From the NCBI GenBank assembly GCA_003344405.1, contig NOWV01000238.1, forward strand, positions 1 to 64,000: a stretch of DNA of 64,000 bases. Reading direction: 5' to 3'. Positions 50,018 through 61,053 of this stretch are shown piece by piece. The stretch comes from Trichoplax sp. H2. Lineage: Eukaryota > Placozoa > Uniplacotomia > Trichoplacea. The notes beneath the pieces were generated by a model. That model was not told the DNA's origin and did no database searches. It saw only the letters and a list, made by a program, of their open reading frames with translations. Every line of letters begins with the position of its first letter. The stretch's first letter is position 1. The translations under genes were made by a program, and so were the position numbers.

Positions 50018-51901
50018 ATAGCATTCAATTGCGAAAGCTGTGTTCGAAAGATGTAATGTTATAAAAGTTGAAATTGGACTAACGATATTTTCTCGTCAAC
50101 CACCTTGTACATGTCTACGATATCACAATTGCAAGGTCTAATATATAATGTGATAGTGATTGTACTAACAGTAGTAGTCAAGTTTTAATTGATTCTTTAG
50201 AATTACAACTGTAGACGTAATTTTACGTTTGCTAGTATAAAGAGACGTATTGAGCTCTGTACGTATTTGATGTCGTTTGCGTTATAAATAAATAAATTTA
50301 AATACTGGTAATTGCTGAAGGCTTGATCTTGAATGCTTGCTTTCCTATGTTAATGATACTGGTTTATAGCCTAAAATTGGTACGGAAGTGATACAATTTT
50401 TACTGCTGTAAATGTTTTAGGTATTATTATTATCAAAAAATTGGTTTATCGGATTGAAAGCTTAGAAATAGACGTGTATAAGTCTCCGATTGCCTTACTT
50501 AAACTATTTTCACGGCACTCTATCAGGAAGGATTATTAAAAGAAATACAGTGTCTCTTAATTTAATATAGTCCCTGATTACACAGTATAGTAGATACAGA
50601 ACAAATTAATGATAAAGCACCTGAGATAGTATTTCTAAGATGGCGAAATTGTAAGTTACAAGACATGCTGCTAGTTGACAAGAATTTATTCCTCATCACA
50701 ATTACACTTGATATCATGACCGGCTAACGATGTGGATTTTAAGTGATGTATTCGTATAGCTTTAGTATACGCGTAATTCGCTATTATTACATGCATGCAT
50801 CATGGCGGGGTTAAAATTTTACAACTTTCGTGCACAATTGATATCATCTATTAAGGAGCGTGATTACGTATCATACCAATAATGGAAAAGTACACCATGA
50901 TAGATTTAAGCCAGCTGCAATCTTATTATATTGCTTATGCACACGCGTCAAATAAATGGCGCTAAATCAGTAAATAGTATCAAACAGGGAAGTGTTCTAT
51001 TAATTAATAGGATTTTTTTATTATATAGTAATTATTTCTAGCGTAATGAGCGTACAGTACACTTTTTGATATACTCGTAGTAAAACCATTGCTACAACCT
51101 TATATCGATGCACATACCTTTAGTATTGGATTACAATATTATATTTCTATATATGTATATTCGTAGATTATTTGTTTACAAGGAAATGGATAATGAAGAT
51201 TTTTAAACGCATCCTTCAATCTACAACTACAATAACACAATCCATCATTACATGATAAAAAATTCAGTGGAAGTCGCAATATAGTTATAATATACTTAAA
51301 ATGGTCACAATTTCTACCGCATAGCTTTCATTACTGATAACAAATATACTGCCAGTTGACAGTACTATGACATTGTGTCATTTCTATTCAACCAAATACA
51401 TAGAACACTAATTGAAGAAGAAGGGAATTTGCAAGCACTGTCAGGAATAAGTTCAGATGTTGAAATTTATGCAATGACTTGGGTATAGCTTTGGCATATT
51501 CATACAGTACCAGGTCCTGTCTTAGCATCATCATGATGGGATTGTTAAAAGACCTCTAACACCAACAATAACTTTTAATTAGGTTTAAAAAATAGAGATC
51601 GTAAAAAGGCAGTAACATCATAGGAAAATAGTGCAAAGTCAGGTTAGTTTGTTAATATTAATAAGCACATCTACAACTACCATTATGGACATGGTTACAC
51701 AGAATAAATTTCACAACATGTGACGGACAAATTTATTGCTATTATGGTCGATAGGTAGTAGATTTAGATGGCTTACAAGGATGAAAATGATTTTATCTTT
51801 GTTATGGTCAATACGTGTAATGTACAAGATACTGCTTGAATGTAACAGTCAGTTGTTATTATTAATTCATTAACACTTAAGGTTGCATCGCATGTCTTGA
51901 T
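50018..51901. other. Intergenic, convergent gene ends
   Basis: Contains the eIF3l 3' UTR (AATAAA at 50287-50292) and the SRSF2 3' UTR (minus-strand AATAAA as TTTATT at 51732-51737, 165 bases past its stop). A 26-codon + frame at 50803 (MAGLKFYNF start) has no partner exon. Otherwise the stretch is featureless and AT-rich. Confidence 0.5.
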
Positions 51902-53636
51902 TCAATCTTTGTTACTTCTAACGCTATTTTCACTTCTTTCGTCATCACTGCGGGGGATATAGTCATTGGATCGGCGGTCTGCTCGATCAGATTTATTGCC
52001 ATCACTGCTATTGGTTTCCTTTCTTTGACTAGGACGAGAAGGGGATGGACTACGACTTCTAGTACGTCGTCTGCGATCCTCACGAGAACGACTACGTCGC
52101 TTCCTTGGTGGTGGTGATCTAGAACGTTTTGGAGTATAAGATCGGCGCTTTCTTGGACTAGGGGAACGACTTCGATACCTACGCAGTATATATATATATG
52201 TATATACATGTATATATATATCGATAGAATAATAATTTAATATATGACAATATTCACTCAATATTAGCTAATTAACAAACAATTACATCTGTAGAGATAC
52301 ACCACATACTCGTGCACGTTTGTATGGACACACGCAGGCAATATTTTAATTTTACCGCATAGCTACACAGCACCGCATTTCATATAGTAGTAGAGTTGGC
52401 AAAGAAAAGAAGGTCGCGAGTTTATGCAACCGCAAAACTATTTTTGTTGAACCGCAAGCTGTCAAAACACTACTGCACGCTTTATACACACAGTACAACG
52501 CTGCACACACGTGGATATCAGAGCTAGGGAGTTTCCAGTCATATTGTTTACTGGACAGCAAGTTAGTAGGACTGGATCTCTTTGACTGGTATGCAAAGAA
52601 ATGGATCTCTTTTTGCCAATATTGAAAAATCATGGTTATTGGTCATACCCAAGGTCAAACAACACGTACAGTCAATCAATTTTGTAAAATTTACTGTCAA
52701 AAGCTAACAATTCCTTTTGAAAACCAACAGAATTGATTGTACGCGTATTGTAGAGCTACTACATATTATCCTACTACTGTATGACTATGACTACTATTTG
52801 ACGGTGTAGACTACCAGTATTACTGTATTTCTACTTTCACCTTTTTAATGGCAATATAATGCTATTACGGTAGATTGATCTCATTCTCTGTCTATGATAC
52901 ATGCTCAATGAATGTAAATCGAAGGAGACAGAAAAGGACTATACTGTACTAAATGATCATTCAGTACTTAGTAATGGATCGTCATTATGCTAGCAAGAGT
53001 AGAGAACTGTGTCATCATTTGTAACAGCAAAACTGACGCAATTGCTACTGGAACGGCCACTTAGCGCTTTGCAAAGTGAATTAACTACAGTAGAATTGTA
53101 TTGCCTGATGATATTATGATTACTAGTAGTCGATTGACTGGATAACTTTTTTCTATTCTGTCATGACTATCGATTGATTACATTGAAGAAAAGTATATTA
53201 TAATAGAAGAGCAGAATGAATGCAAGCAATCGTAAGTGCGGATGTCTATTTGGTACAGAGAACAAGTGTCATTACAAACAATTATGACTGACCTTCTTGG
53301 AGATCTTGATCGCCTACGATTACTACGGTAAGATCGATCCCGATCGCGTTCACTTCGATCTGCTGGGCGGCCATAACGCGCCATCACTACTCGCAATTCT
53401 CGGCCATCGAAGTTCTTGCCATGGACACAATCCATGGCGTCTTCAGCATCGCGCCTATCATGATACCTTACAAAAGCGTAACCGCGTGATTCTCCACGAC
53501 GATCTCGAGGAATGTAGACATCACCAATTTCGCCATATTTATCAAAGATACGTTTTAGATCATCCACCGTAGTCCTATAAGTAATATTGTCTACTTTGAG
53601 GCTGGTCATGCTGGAGATTTCAGGTGCCCTCGCCAT
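51902..53636 (-). CDS. SRSF2: SR splicing factor, SRSF2 (SC35) type
   Basis: Nuclear SR protein that promotes exon recognition and spliceosome assembly. Two exons: 53636-53293 and 52178-51902, 621 nt, 206 aa. The RRM (about residues 12-95) begins [13 protein letters not shown] (RNP2 LKVDNI) and has [30 protein letters not shown] (RNP1 RGYAFVRY) and the SRSF2-typical [12 protein letters not shown]. An RS domain follows ([40 protein letters not shown]), then a short acidic tail ending NKD. The start in MARAPEIS is chosen for its aagATGG context and fit to the family; an ORF extends upstream in frame to 53720. The 1.1-kb intron is far longer than most introns here, and its donor is GTCAGT. The upstream flank carries a dense TACTGTA array. 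Confidence 0.93.
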
Positions 53637-55032
53637 CTTGCCTTCTCGTCCTTTTTCGTTCCACTTGGGTACAGTACGGGCACGACGAGAGAAGCGCCAA
53701 GTGAAGTTGACAAGCCACACAGGTCACCCTTTTTCAAGCGGTGACTACCGTAGACACACGACATGCTGTAGCTGTCGCTACGGTCCAGTCCGGTCCAGTC
53801 CAAGTACATCATGCGGAGGTCTCTAGTACAGTACTCGAATTTTACAGTACATAGCGTATTGCACTGTACTGTACACTCAGTACAGTACAGTACAGTACTG
53901 TAATGTGCGACCGCTAACTGGAGTGAATGTACTGTACGTGTCATGCTAGCACACATACAGTACGACCTGTATTCTTCCATACTGTACGTGGATCCATTCT
54001 CATGGCTGACGGTGGAGCCAATCCAAAATGCATTTTCTACTGGACATTGCAATCATGAACAAACAACGAGTTTGTTTTTCATTTACCTTTGCTGTGGCCA
54101 TACTATTGTACAATAGGACCGCAATCTATGATACAAAAATGAAGAAACGAACTTTTAGGTGTGATTGTGTCTCTTGGCTGAGGACCACCGAATTGGAACA
54201 AGCTCTTTGTCTTTCTTTCCATTGCGGTCGAGACCTCATAGTGACACCATTTTTGCTTGTGACCGGTAGTCTATTTTTAGTCATCAGTCCCATTCATGGC
54301 ATCAGTTTAACTACTGTACCCTGTACGCTATCGCAGGGGTATCTACTATAACAGGCCATCGTAGCGAAAGTGATGTCATTGATGCGTGTTTACGGTACGG
54401 ACTGCTGTTGTCCAGTCTAAATGCGTGCAAAATGACATCTAAAACTGAATTGAGAGAAATAGAAGAACGCCTTTCCATTGAATATCGATGGCAATCAAAT
54501 TGTCCGTCTTGGCCCAAATAAATTAAACTCAAATCATGGTCATCCTGTAGTTGTTCCCCATTGGCCATTTTGACCAGTGTGGAGATGGCACGTGACCAGA
54601 ATGCATCTCTTTGCGGTTGCTGTGTTTTGATTGATTCATTATTCACTTTCAATTCCAAAAACTCACTATACAACTGTCTGGTCAGGGACTGAGTTCATAT
54701 TTTATAGAGATGACATATCGATGCTCATGGTAGTGCAGATATATCGTCTATAGTCGGTTACTTGCAGATGCTTTTTTTCACTTCTCTACTAGGACTAAGG
54801 GGGACAAGATGACAGATCGATGCTCATAGCAGTGCAGACCTGACGTCTATAGTAGACGTCAGGTCTAGACTATCGTTTGAGATAGACGCTTGAGTTGGAT
54901 ATGACCAGCAAAACAGTCCGTACCGCTTGCTGTCCGTCTGTTTCTTTGTGATGCTTCCGCAGTATCTCATGACGATCTTGAAGCAGCAGCTGGTGGTCAT
55001 GCTATCAGTATACTGTATGGTGGGGCAGTTGG
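53637..55032. promoter_or_regulatory. SRSF2 upstream region with palindrome array
   Basis: A strong TACAGTACTGTA cluster lies at about 53824-53945, about 190-310 bp upstream of the SRSF2 start. A minus-strand frame at 54311-54673 (containing MANGEQLQDDHDLSLIYLGQDG) has somewhat coding-like composition but no splice or family support. A perfect inverted repeat lies near 54840-54869 (GACGTCTATAGTAGACGTC core). Confidence 0.45.
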
Positions 55033-55294
55033 CTAGTCAGTCAAATAAAGTATTTTCCCATTGTGAATGAATTGATCAGCTCCAGGTCCAATCTTGACAT
55101 CGATCCCTTCCCGTTCTGGCTGGCCTTCCATCGAAGATGATGATGATGAGAATTGTTGGTGCCATGATGAATAAGCATGGTACTATGGCGTAACTTATTG
55201 GGCTGGTAAATAGCTTGGAATCCAACTTGAAATACTGATTGTAGTATATAGGAGAACCTTTCTCATCGTGACGCCAATTTGAGCCTGCTTGCAT
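55033..55294 (-). CDS. Weak candidate 3' exon of an unknown gene
   Basis: A minus-strand frame from a CCATAG acceptor (exon 55182-55033) reads YHAYSSWHQQFSSSSS and then EGIDVKIGPGADQFIHNGK, ending at a TAG (55035-55033). Just upstream, a different frame (55294-55200) starts MQAGSNWRHDEKGSPIYY. No consistent donor joins the two. Composition is coding-like, but there is no family match, so this may be chance. Confidence 0.2.
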
Positions 55295-56561
55295 AACAAG
55301 ATAGACAGAACGGATACAGCAAGGTGAGGTAGCTATGACATCAACAAATATCCTTTTAATCGTTTCTTGCTGACAATTTCAACTTGGAATGCAATAGAAT
55401 TTTATAACATTACCACCATCAAACTATCATCAAGCTATCGTCGATTTTCCGTATAGCAAGTAGTTAATCTATTATAGTCTTTTAGGATAAAACAATCGGA
55501 AAACAAGGCTTATGGAGGGTGTTCATCCAGTACCAATATCTTATAATCAATACTGTTTATAGTAGTATTGAATTCAAGACAACATGTCTTACTTATACTA
55601 GCTAGCGTCTAGCTAAAAATATTGCTAAGGAACAACGATTACAAAATATTGTTAATATTGGTAAGCTTATTTCCTGAGTAGACAGTAGGTTCAATGATGA
55701 TGAGGAAACGATCATCGGATTGTACTCAAAATCACCAATCGATTTTAGCAAATAAAATCCAAAATAGACTTGACCTATTGTTACTGTAGATCATGACTAC
55801 ATTGTCATTCATTCATACACGCTAAGTTATACATTTCATGAGTCCATTTTGAACTCCATTCAATTAATCTTCCAAGTAAAACTCCTAGGATATTGCATGG
55901 ATATTCTACTGTTGTATTTCTGATTACATCATTAATGTTAACGTTATTGGCTTATTCTACGATGTCCATATGATCTTATACATTTATACAGTTATACATT
56001 TCATGAGTCCATTTTGAACTCCATTCAATTAATCTTCCAAGTAAAACTCTTAGGATATTGCATGGATATTCTACAGTTGTATTTCTGATTACATCATCAA
56101 TGTTAATGTCATTAGCTTATTCGACGATGTCCATATGATCTTATAGATTTGACTTAATTAGTGGTGAAATGACAATGGACTGTACGGCAAAGTATGCGGT
56201 ATAAAAATACAATCCTTTCCATGCCTTATTAGATCGCTATATTAAGAAGTAAATTACCTCTTTTATACCTTATCCGAGATTATTGTAACTTGCCTTTACA
56301 AGCATCTTTTGACGGATTCTACGCTGCACTGTCAGCAGTACCTTCGCTTTGTACGTTACTTTTGATTGTTTTTTTACGGAAAAGCGCGCTATTATTGATG
56401 ATGCAATTCTGATTGATGTTGCGGTACATAGTTACTATACCAACACATATATACAGTAGATTCCAGGGAATAAATGTATCCGCCAAAGCTTAATTTTCCA
56501 ATACGTCTTTCATGATTAAAGACAGTAAAATAATCTCCATTCTAACGTGTAAAATAGATTG
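55295..56561. other. 5' flank of GTPBP1, repeat-bearing
   Basis: Contains the 165-bp tandem duplication listed below and otherwise AT-rich DNA with no accepted exon. The GTPBP1 promoter is expected in the last few hundred bases. Confidence 0.45.
55826..56147. repeat. 165-bp tandem duplication
   Basis: Copies at about 55826-55990 and 55991-56147 begin GTTATACATTTCATGAGTCC and end GATGTCCATATGATCTTATA. They differ at only a few positions, so the duplication looks recent. Confidence 0.9.
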
Positions 56562-59500
56562 ATGGCGTCTGCACTAGCTCCAGAGACGGAAAGGAACAGA
56601 TTGCCTGCAGATCATGACAGTAAAATCAAAGAGCCAATCGATGACGATACTCCTCCTTTACCAAACGAAACGGTTAATAACGACACATTGAAGGTAAGGA
56701 AATGAAACCTACAATATTCTTTAATTTGCTACTACTGTACGTGTATTACTTGATCAAGAAAAGGTTGATTTGTAGTCGAAATACGTACAGTATTGTAACA
56801 GTATTGGGCTGATCGCTGTAGATTAAGGATTGTCTATGATGATGAAACACTCTTTAAAATTATTTTGTTCTTTGTATCATATATTACTGTATATTTAAGA
56901 CCCGGCAAAGCCATAGCTGCCTAATAATACAGTTTACAAATGGTTTGTAAAATGGTAATCGGAATAGTACGAGGTGTACAAAGTGTCTCTTGAACTGTCG
57001 GATAACCTATAAATACTATAGAATTGACTTATACTGAGTTATGCGTAGAAAGCTGTGATTGAATCTCATAACAACTATAATATTACCTTAAATAGTTGCA
57101 ATATGGATCACCATTACAAGATGAATAGCATATTAAATTTCTGTACTGTAAGTAGGAGGAAATAATATACGCATATACCTAGGTGCTTATGCTTACACTG
57201 TGGCAAAATAATACAGTAGCGAGTGGCAGTGCTAGTTACATGTTTCATTTATTAGCAACAAAAAATGACTATTGCATGTACAACAGTATTCTCTAGAAGT
57301 TCAATGTTATCTACATAGTCGATACAAATCCTTCATTGATCAATTCTTCAACACTCTTTTCTACGATATTGAAATAGTTAGGATGTACTATCGGTCTAGC
57401 TTAACTCAGGTCTCTAAATTATGTGATGTAATAAAATTGGTAATGTTTTGAATAAGCCTTTGATATTTTTATTCTGTCCATAATGATACCAACAAAGTAA
57501 TAAGACCATTACTATGGAATAGAGTTCTGTAGGGTATCTTGTACCAATTAATTTTAGGCTGACGATAGCAAATTAAGTTGACATTGCCAACTGTGCTATG
57601 CCATTGAAGCGTTATAACTTCATGGAATGCTAATGGACTGCACTCGTATATAGATAACTTCTAAAATTGATATCACTCTTATTATAGACGCAATTCGTAT
57701 CACCCTCGGGGGAAATGTTTGATAAATTATGCGCAGAGTTGAAAGAGAGACTAGATAATGGTCGAGGGGAATGTATTTACCAATTGGGAGTATCTGGTAA
57801 GTCTAATGTGTGATATCTTATTTTCAACTTGTTTAATTTCTTCGTCTACAACAAGACGTCTGAAAGTAGAGTTTAAGGATACTTATCTTTCTTTGGTATC
57901 TTTAGATGATAGTGATCCCGGGTTATCTGATAATGACATGCTGGCATCGAAAGCTACTTTAAAAAGTTTAGCCGAGTTATGTGATGCAGACCTGCAGCTT
58001 TTACAAGAAAAGCATTCTACTGAGGGAACAGTTGCTAAATATTTGATTAGATATCGAGCTAAAGAACGAGAATTTCTAGAAGTTAGGTAAGTCAGTAAAG
58101 GATAATTTAATTATAATAACTTAAAGATTGCAATAGAAACAATTTTTTAAGTTAAAAAAATCATTAACTTCATAACGGTAACCTATTGCCTTTCGATAAT
58201 ACAATGAACGCATACGTGAAGAGTTGCTGTGGTTGGTAATGTAGATGCAGGTAAAGGATCACCTATTGAAGTCTTGAATTATAATTTTCTATCGAATATA
58301 TAATTAATTTAGGCTAGATGTAAACCGAAAATTCAATAAATTTAAATTTTTCCCTTGAAAAGGAAAATCGACCCTATTGGGCGTTTTAACTCATGGGGAG
58401 TTAGACAATGGCCGTGGCCTTGCAAGACAGAAGTTGTTTAGGCATAAGCATGAGGCTGAATCTGGACGCACTAGCAGTGTTGGTAACGATATTCTAGGAT
58501 TTGATAGTCATGGAGAAGTTGTTAACAAACCCGATGCACGAGGTTTAGCATTAGATTGGCAACGAATTTGTTATGCTTCGTCAAAGGTTATAAGTTACAG
58601 CATATTTTTAATAATAGCTTTCGTCTAGTTATAAAAGTACACTTATTTTTACACTATCTATCTCTAGTTGAGTTCTCATAATTAAAATTAAAATTTTACA
58701 GATAATAACATTTATCGACTTGGCTGGTCATGAAAAATATTTGAAAACAACAATCTTTGGTATGACCGGTCACGCTCCTGATTTTTGTATGTTAATAGTC
58801 GGTGCTAATGCTGGTGTAATCGGAATGACGAAAGGTAGTCTTATTTTAATGTAGTGAATAAATGTCCACACTAACAAACGATAATTATTTCATTAACTAA
58901 ATAATGAATACCAATGTGTTATCTTATGAATACTAGAGCATCTTGGCCTGGCCCTTGCTTTAAACGTTCCTGTTTATGTAGTTATTACTAAAACTGATAT
59001 GTGCCCTCAAAATGTTCTTAGCGATACATTGAAATTATTAGCTAAGATATTAAAGTCACCCGGATGTAGAAAAATCCCTGTTTTTATCACCAAGGAAGAA
59101 GATATTACAGTCGCGGCGACCAATTTTGTATCTGAAAGGTAATATTGGTATAGTAGTACATTTGTTTTTCTATGCAATGGCAGGATACACTCGATAAAAA
59201 TGATAGTTACGTTATATCATATTTTATCCATATAGGATATGTCCAATTTTTCAAGTATCAAATGTTACTGGAGCTAATTTAAATTTATTAAAGAAGTTTT
59301 TAAATTTATTACCGTCGCGGATGAGTCGCAAGGAAAATGAACCTCCGGAATTTCTTATTGATGAAACTTACTCTGTCCCGGTATAGCATTGTAACTAGTT
59401 AATAACTTTATTCTACAGAACTATCTCTAATATCTTTATACCATAGGGTGTTGGAACGGTAATTTCTGGGACGGTAATGCAAGGAATTATCCGCGTAAAT

Positions 59501-60242
59501 GATTCATTATTGTTAGGACCAGATTCTCTTGGTCAATTTCAACCGGTAGTTATCAAAGGTATTCATAGGAAGAGGATGGCAGTAGAGTACGTTGAAGGAG
59601 GACAAACTTGTTCTTTTGCACTGAAAAAGGTTATTACATTGTTATCTGTTCTATTGCCTTGTTGAAATCATGTTGTTTTAAATTCTACATTGACTGTGCA
59701 TCTTACGCAGGTCAAAAGATCAACTATTCGTAAGGGAATGATACTTGCATCTCGTGATTTAAAACCAGAAGCATGTAGCGAATTTGAAGCCGATATTTTA
59801 GTGTTGCACCATCCTACCACTATTAAAATCCACTATCAAGCTGTCGGTATGTAAATTTCATTTAAATTTGTATTCATTCTTGTCATTAGTTTTTATATTT
59901 ATGATTGTAATTTAATATTGTTGTACGGATCGTAAGTTGTTGGTGATTTAAAATATTAAAGTTGTAACAACTATAATTTGTAATACTGTAGTACATAGTG
60001 GAAGTATGAGGCAGACTGCAAGTATTGTCGAAATGAATAAGGAACACATACGTACAGGCGACCGTGCCTTAATTAAATTCCGTTTTCAGAAAACACCCGA
60101 ATATCTTAAATCGAATACTAAGCTTATCTTCAGGGAAGGACGGACTAAAGCTATTGGTACTATAACTAAGACTTTTCCGATAAAACAAGCTACTGTCCAA
60201 TCGAAGCAAGCACAATCAAAAAGCACCAATCGACAATCGTGA
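56562..60242 (+). CDS. GTPBP1: GTP-binding protein 1 (elongation-factor-like GTPase)
   Basis: Translational GTPase related to eEF1A and Hbs1, implicated in mRNA turnover and rescue of stalled translation. Exons: 56562-56693, 57688-57796, about 57870-58086, 58222-58250, 58363-58586, 58702-58834, 58937-59138, 59236-59380, 59447-59629, 59711-59846, 59992-60242. The total is about 586 aa, shorter than vertebrate GTPBP1 because the C-terminal tail is brief. G1 is GNVDAGKST (about 158-166), G3 is DLAGH (about 243-247), G4 is TKTD in place of NKxD as in the family, and G5-like SNVTG follows. The signature [42 protein letters not shown] is family-specific. Domains II and III follow ([21 protein letters not shown]). 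The third exon's acceptor is uncertain (57867 or 57870). An intron splits the P-loop between Gly and Lys. Confidence 0.94.
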
Positions 60243-61053
60243 CCTGTAGCTATTTTATCATTGAGCCTTCGAATTAACTGTTACATAATTTCATAGACAC
60301 AAGAAACACTACTATTTTAGCAAATGAAAAGTTAATTCAAGATAGTACTCAAGATGGTTGTTTATATGAAGATGATAGTATTTTAATGTTTGCATTGAAT
60401 TGAAATCAAGCTTTAATTAAAGCGTAAAGTCTACTTGATTCTGCTATCCATCAATAAGTATTAATTTTTCAAGATCGAAGTTTATTACAGTCAATTAAGA
60501 TCAAGTCTTAGTGTATGCGTATATCTATGTTGTTGTATCTATCTTTTTATCTACACATGTGTTTATATACTTGCCGTACATATGCACTTATATTGTTAAT
60601 ATGTATTATAATGTATTTTGCACGATCGAGGATTATTCGCTACTTACTGCTTAATAGAAGTACGATACAACGATACATTATATCACTATATTCATTCTTA
60701 GTACTGCACCAGCAATAATAACCTCGATTTTGAATCACGATGCAAACTCTAAGCAAATGAATTTGGTATTTTCATTTATTAGTAGTAAAACTTATTATTA
60801 TATTCTAAATTGATATTATTTAGATGCACTATTTCGCGAGTAGTTTATTGATGTACTATTATACAATTTTTAGTTATATTCTTCTTAGTTAATAGGATTA
60901 TCAACAGATGAAGAAAATGACTGTATGCAATTGACATAATCGTTGACAAGATGAAAAGAGTTGCATTAAATTGAAATAATTGTGTTATTGTAGCCATTCA
61001 TTTTTCGAAAGATTATTGCGATTTAAACATCTCTAAGGGGTTGATCATTTTAG
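60243..61053. other. Intergenic, convergent gene ends
   Basis: AT-rich 3' flanks of GTPBP1 (+) and MFSD11 copy B (-). A 67-codon + frame at 60515 is hydrophobic, but nothing supports it as a gene. Confidence 0.5.

Noticed and set aside
50803-50883. Short + frame MAGLKFYNFRAQ
   Set aside because: It has a good start context but only 26 codons and no partner exon downstream.
51877-52209. Second minus-strand frame rich in Val/Ile over the SRSF2 RS exon
   Set aside because: It is the alternate frame of Arg/Ser codons; the RS frame joins the RRM exon in phase.
53606-54052. 148-codon minus-strand frame upstream of SRSF2
   Set aside because: It runs through the TACTGTA array (giving repeated Tyr/Cys/Thr/Val codons) and is in a different frame from SRSF2.
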